From: Chloroflexota bacterium
Lineage (GTDB): Bacteria > Chloroflexota > Ktedonobacteria > Ktedonobacterales > Ktedonobacteraceae
NCBI GenBank assembly: GCA_005879655.1
Contig: VBJK01000238.1
Coordinates: 1 to 6,725, forward strand
Direction: 5' to 3'
DNA length: 6,725 nt
Of the stretch, positions 5,618 through 6,725 are shown one piece after another. Under the pieces are notes generated by a model. It was not told where the DNA came from and did not search any database. It worked only from the letters and a program-made list of their open reading frames with translations. The first letter of the stretch is position 1; every line of letters starts with the position of its first letter. A program made the position numbers and the translations under genes.

Positions 5618-6568
5618 ATGAACGCAAAATATCTCTTTATGAATGGTAAGTTCGTTCCGGCAGAGCAAGGTGTCATTTCCGTTAGAACGCACGCATTTGC
5701 CTATGGTACAGCCTGCTTTGAAGGTATTCGTGGCTATTGGAATAAGGAAGATCAGCAAGTGTATCTGTTCCGTATCCGCGAACACTACGAACGCTTGCTA
5801 CGCTCCAGCAGAATCCTACAAATGTCCCTCCCTTATACTGTTGACCAGCTGGTTGAGATCAGCACTGAGCTGGTCCGGCTCAATGGGCAGAAACAGGATG
5901 TTTACCTGCGCCCGGTCGCTTACAAGGATGCACAGATTATTGGGGTACGCTTGCACGATGTGAGCAACGACTTCTTTCTGACTGCTGAACCTATGGGCGA
6001 TTATGTAGCGATCGGTGGCTTACGTTGTGGTGTCTCATCCTGGCGGCGTATCGATGACAATGCAATCCCTGCTCGTGCGAAGATCTGTGGTGCGTATGTC
6101 AACTCCGCCTTTGCCAAAAGCGAGGCGATACAGAACGGCTTCGATGAGGCCATTATGCTGACCAACGAGGGGCATGTCTCAGAGGGCAGTGCAGAAAATA
6201 TCTTCCTCCTGAGCGGTGGTGCGTTCGTGACGCCATCTCCCAGTGAGAATATTCTGCTAGGCATTACACGCGATACCGTGATGAAGCTGGCACAGCGCGA
6301 ATTGGGTTGCGTGACCTACGAGCGACAGATTGACCGTACCGAACTCTATAGCGCAGATGAGGTCTTCCTCTGCGGTACAGGCGCGCAGATTGCGCCTGTC
6401 ATCGAAATTGACCACCGTCCGATCGGTACTGGCGAAGTCGGTCCTATCAGCCAGCAGCTACAAGATATCTACTTCGACGTTGTACGTGGCAAGCATCCTG
6501 ATTATAAAGAGCAGTGGTGTACTCCTGTCTACGTTGATGTGCCTGCTATAGATAAACCTGCACGCTAA
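5618..6568 (+). CDS. ilvE: Branched-chain amino acid aminotransferase (PLP fold type IV)
   Basis: The 316-residue protein, close to the 309 of E. coli IlvE, exchanges the amino group between glutamate and the 2-keto acids of Leu, Ile and Val in the cytoplasm, the last step of their synthesis and the first of their breakdown. Visible landmarks are: FMNGKFVPAEQGVISV at 7-22; AYGTACFEGIRGY at 28-40; HYERLLRSS at 56-64; Lys155 in ARAKICGAY, the predicted PLP Schiff-base lysine; GFDEAIML at 174-181; VSEGSAENIF at 187-196 with the conserved Glu189; and GITRD plus a late ADEVFLCGTGAQIAPV segment. These favour IlvE over D-amino-acid aminotransferase or aminodeoxychorismate lyase. The start at 5618 has GGAGG 5 nt upstream. 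Its ATG overlaps, as ATGA, the stop of an 11-codon ORF. The gene lies after the rocF terminator with its own candidate promoter, so co-regulation with arginase is not evident. Confidence 0.94.
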   Translation: MNAKYLFMNGKFVPAEQGVISVRTHAFAYGTACFEGIRGYWNKEDQQVYLFRIREHYERLLRSSRILQMSLPYTVDQLVEISTELVRLNGQKQDVYLRPVAYKDAQIIGVRLHDVSNDFFLTAEPMGDYVAIGGLRCGVSSWRRIDDNAIPARAKICGAYVNSAFAKSEAIQNGFDEAIMLTNEGHVSEGSAENIFLLSGGAFVTPSPSENILLGITRDTVMKLAQRELGCVTYERQIDRTELYSADEVFLCGTGAQIAPVIEIDHRPIGTGEVGPISQQLQDIYFDVVRGKHPDYKEQWCTPVYVDVPAIDKPAR

Positions 6569-6675
6569 GGATTCAAAGGGGAGAGGCTAGGCCCAGAGCA
6601 ATGCCACGAGGGACAATACCCGTCAAATAAGCCGCCCCGCGCCCTAGTGCAGAAACAAGAGAGGGAGTAGGGCTT

Positions 6676-6708
6676 GGGGGTCCAGGGGGCGAAGCCCCCT
6701 GGACCCCC
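6676..6708. repeat. Perfect 15-bp GC-rich palindrome, probably a dispersed REP-like element
   Basis: GGGGGTCCAGGGGGC (6676-6690) and GCCCCCTGGACCCCC (6694-6708) are exact reverse complements around a 3-nt GAA loop, with two further U-G pairs possible outside. No T tract follows within the visible bases, so it is not a normal intrinsic terminator, although such a stable hairpin could slow polymerase or protect the ilvE mRNA end. Similar G5-TCCAG5 palindromes are, from memory, highly repeated in several bacterial genomes. Whether it repeats here cannot be seen, as this window holds one copy. The rest of 6569-6675 shows no gene. Confidence 0.75.
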
Positions 6709-6725
6709 GGCATAGGTTGATGCGT

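Noticed and set aside
1..6725. tRNA, rRNA, CRISPR array or insertion sequence
   Set aside because: No cloverleaf, rRNA motif, regularly spaced repeats, transposase or terminal inverted repeats were seen on either strand.

Overview
The window reads as ordinary bacterial chromosome with about 50% GC. It carries seven protein-coding genes: six on the + strand and one on the - strand. There are no RNA genes, CRISPR arrays or insertion sequences that I can recognise. The gene style (a ROK regulator beside a ROK kinase, a small secreted Cys-containing protein, a DoxX-like membrane protein, strong AGGAGG-type ribosome binding sites) and the GC-rich palindrome at the right edge remind me of soil Chloroflexota such as Ktedonobacteria. 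That assignment is an impression, not something the sequence proves.

Layout. Positions 2-718 hold the 3' part of a ROK-family gene, most likely an amino-sugar-responsive repressor whose DNA-binding domain lies off the left edge. Positions 789-1778 hold a complete ROK sugar kinase, followed after 11 nt by nagA (1790-3001), N-acetylglucosamine-6-phosphate deacetylase. These three genes run the same way with short gaps and look like one GlcNAc-utilisation operon: sense the sugar, phosphorylate it, deacetylate GlcNAc-6-P. The expected next enzyme, NagB, is not in the window.

An AT-rich gap with a perfect TATAAT box leads into a small secreted protein (3182-3622). Its leader can fold into two mutually exclusive hairpins, one of which buries the ribosome binding site. 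A 12-bp perfect terminator hairpin (3656-3684) separates it from a convergent - strand DoxX-like four-helix membrane protein (3759-4193).

A 307-nt divergent intergenic region follows. It contains a candidate doxX promoter, a short G/C-tract hairpin, and a near-consensus promoter (TGGACA, 17 nt, TATAAT) for arginase rocF (4501-5394). rocF ends in a textbook terminator (5397-5433). The branched-chain aminotransferase ilvE (5618-6568) follows as its own unit with a candidate promoter. The last 157 nt hold no gene but end in a perfect 15-bp GC-rich palindrome that looks like a dispersed repeat.

I found no clear new multi-gene system. The points most worth a second look are the degraded zinc motif of the ROK kinase, the switch-like leader of the secreted protein, the short Arg-containing ORFs and hairpin in front of rocF, an Arg-rich mini-ORF overlapping the ilvE start, and the terminal palindrome with its overlapping G-quadruplex motif.
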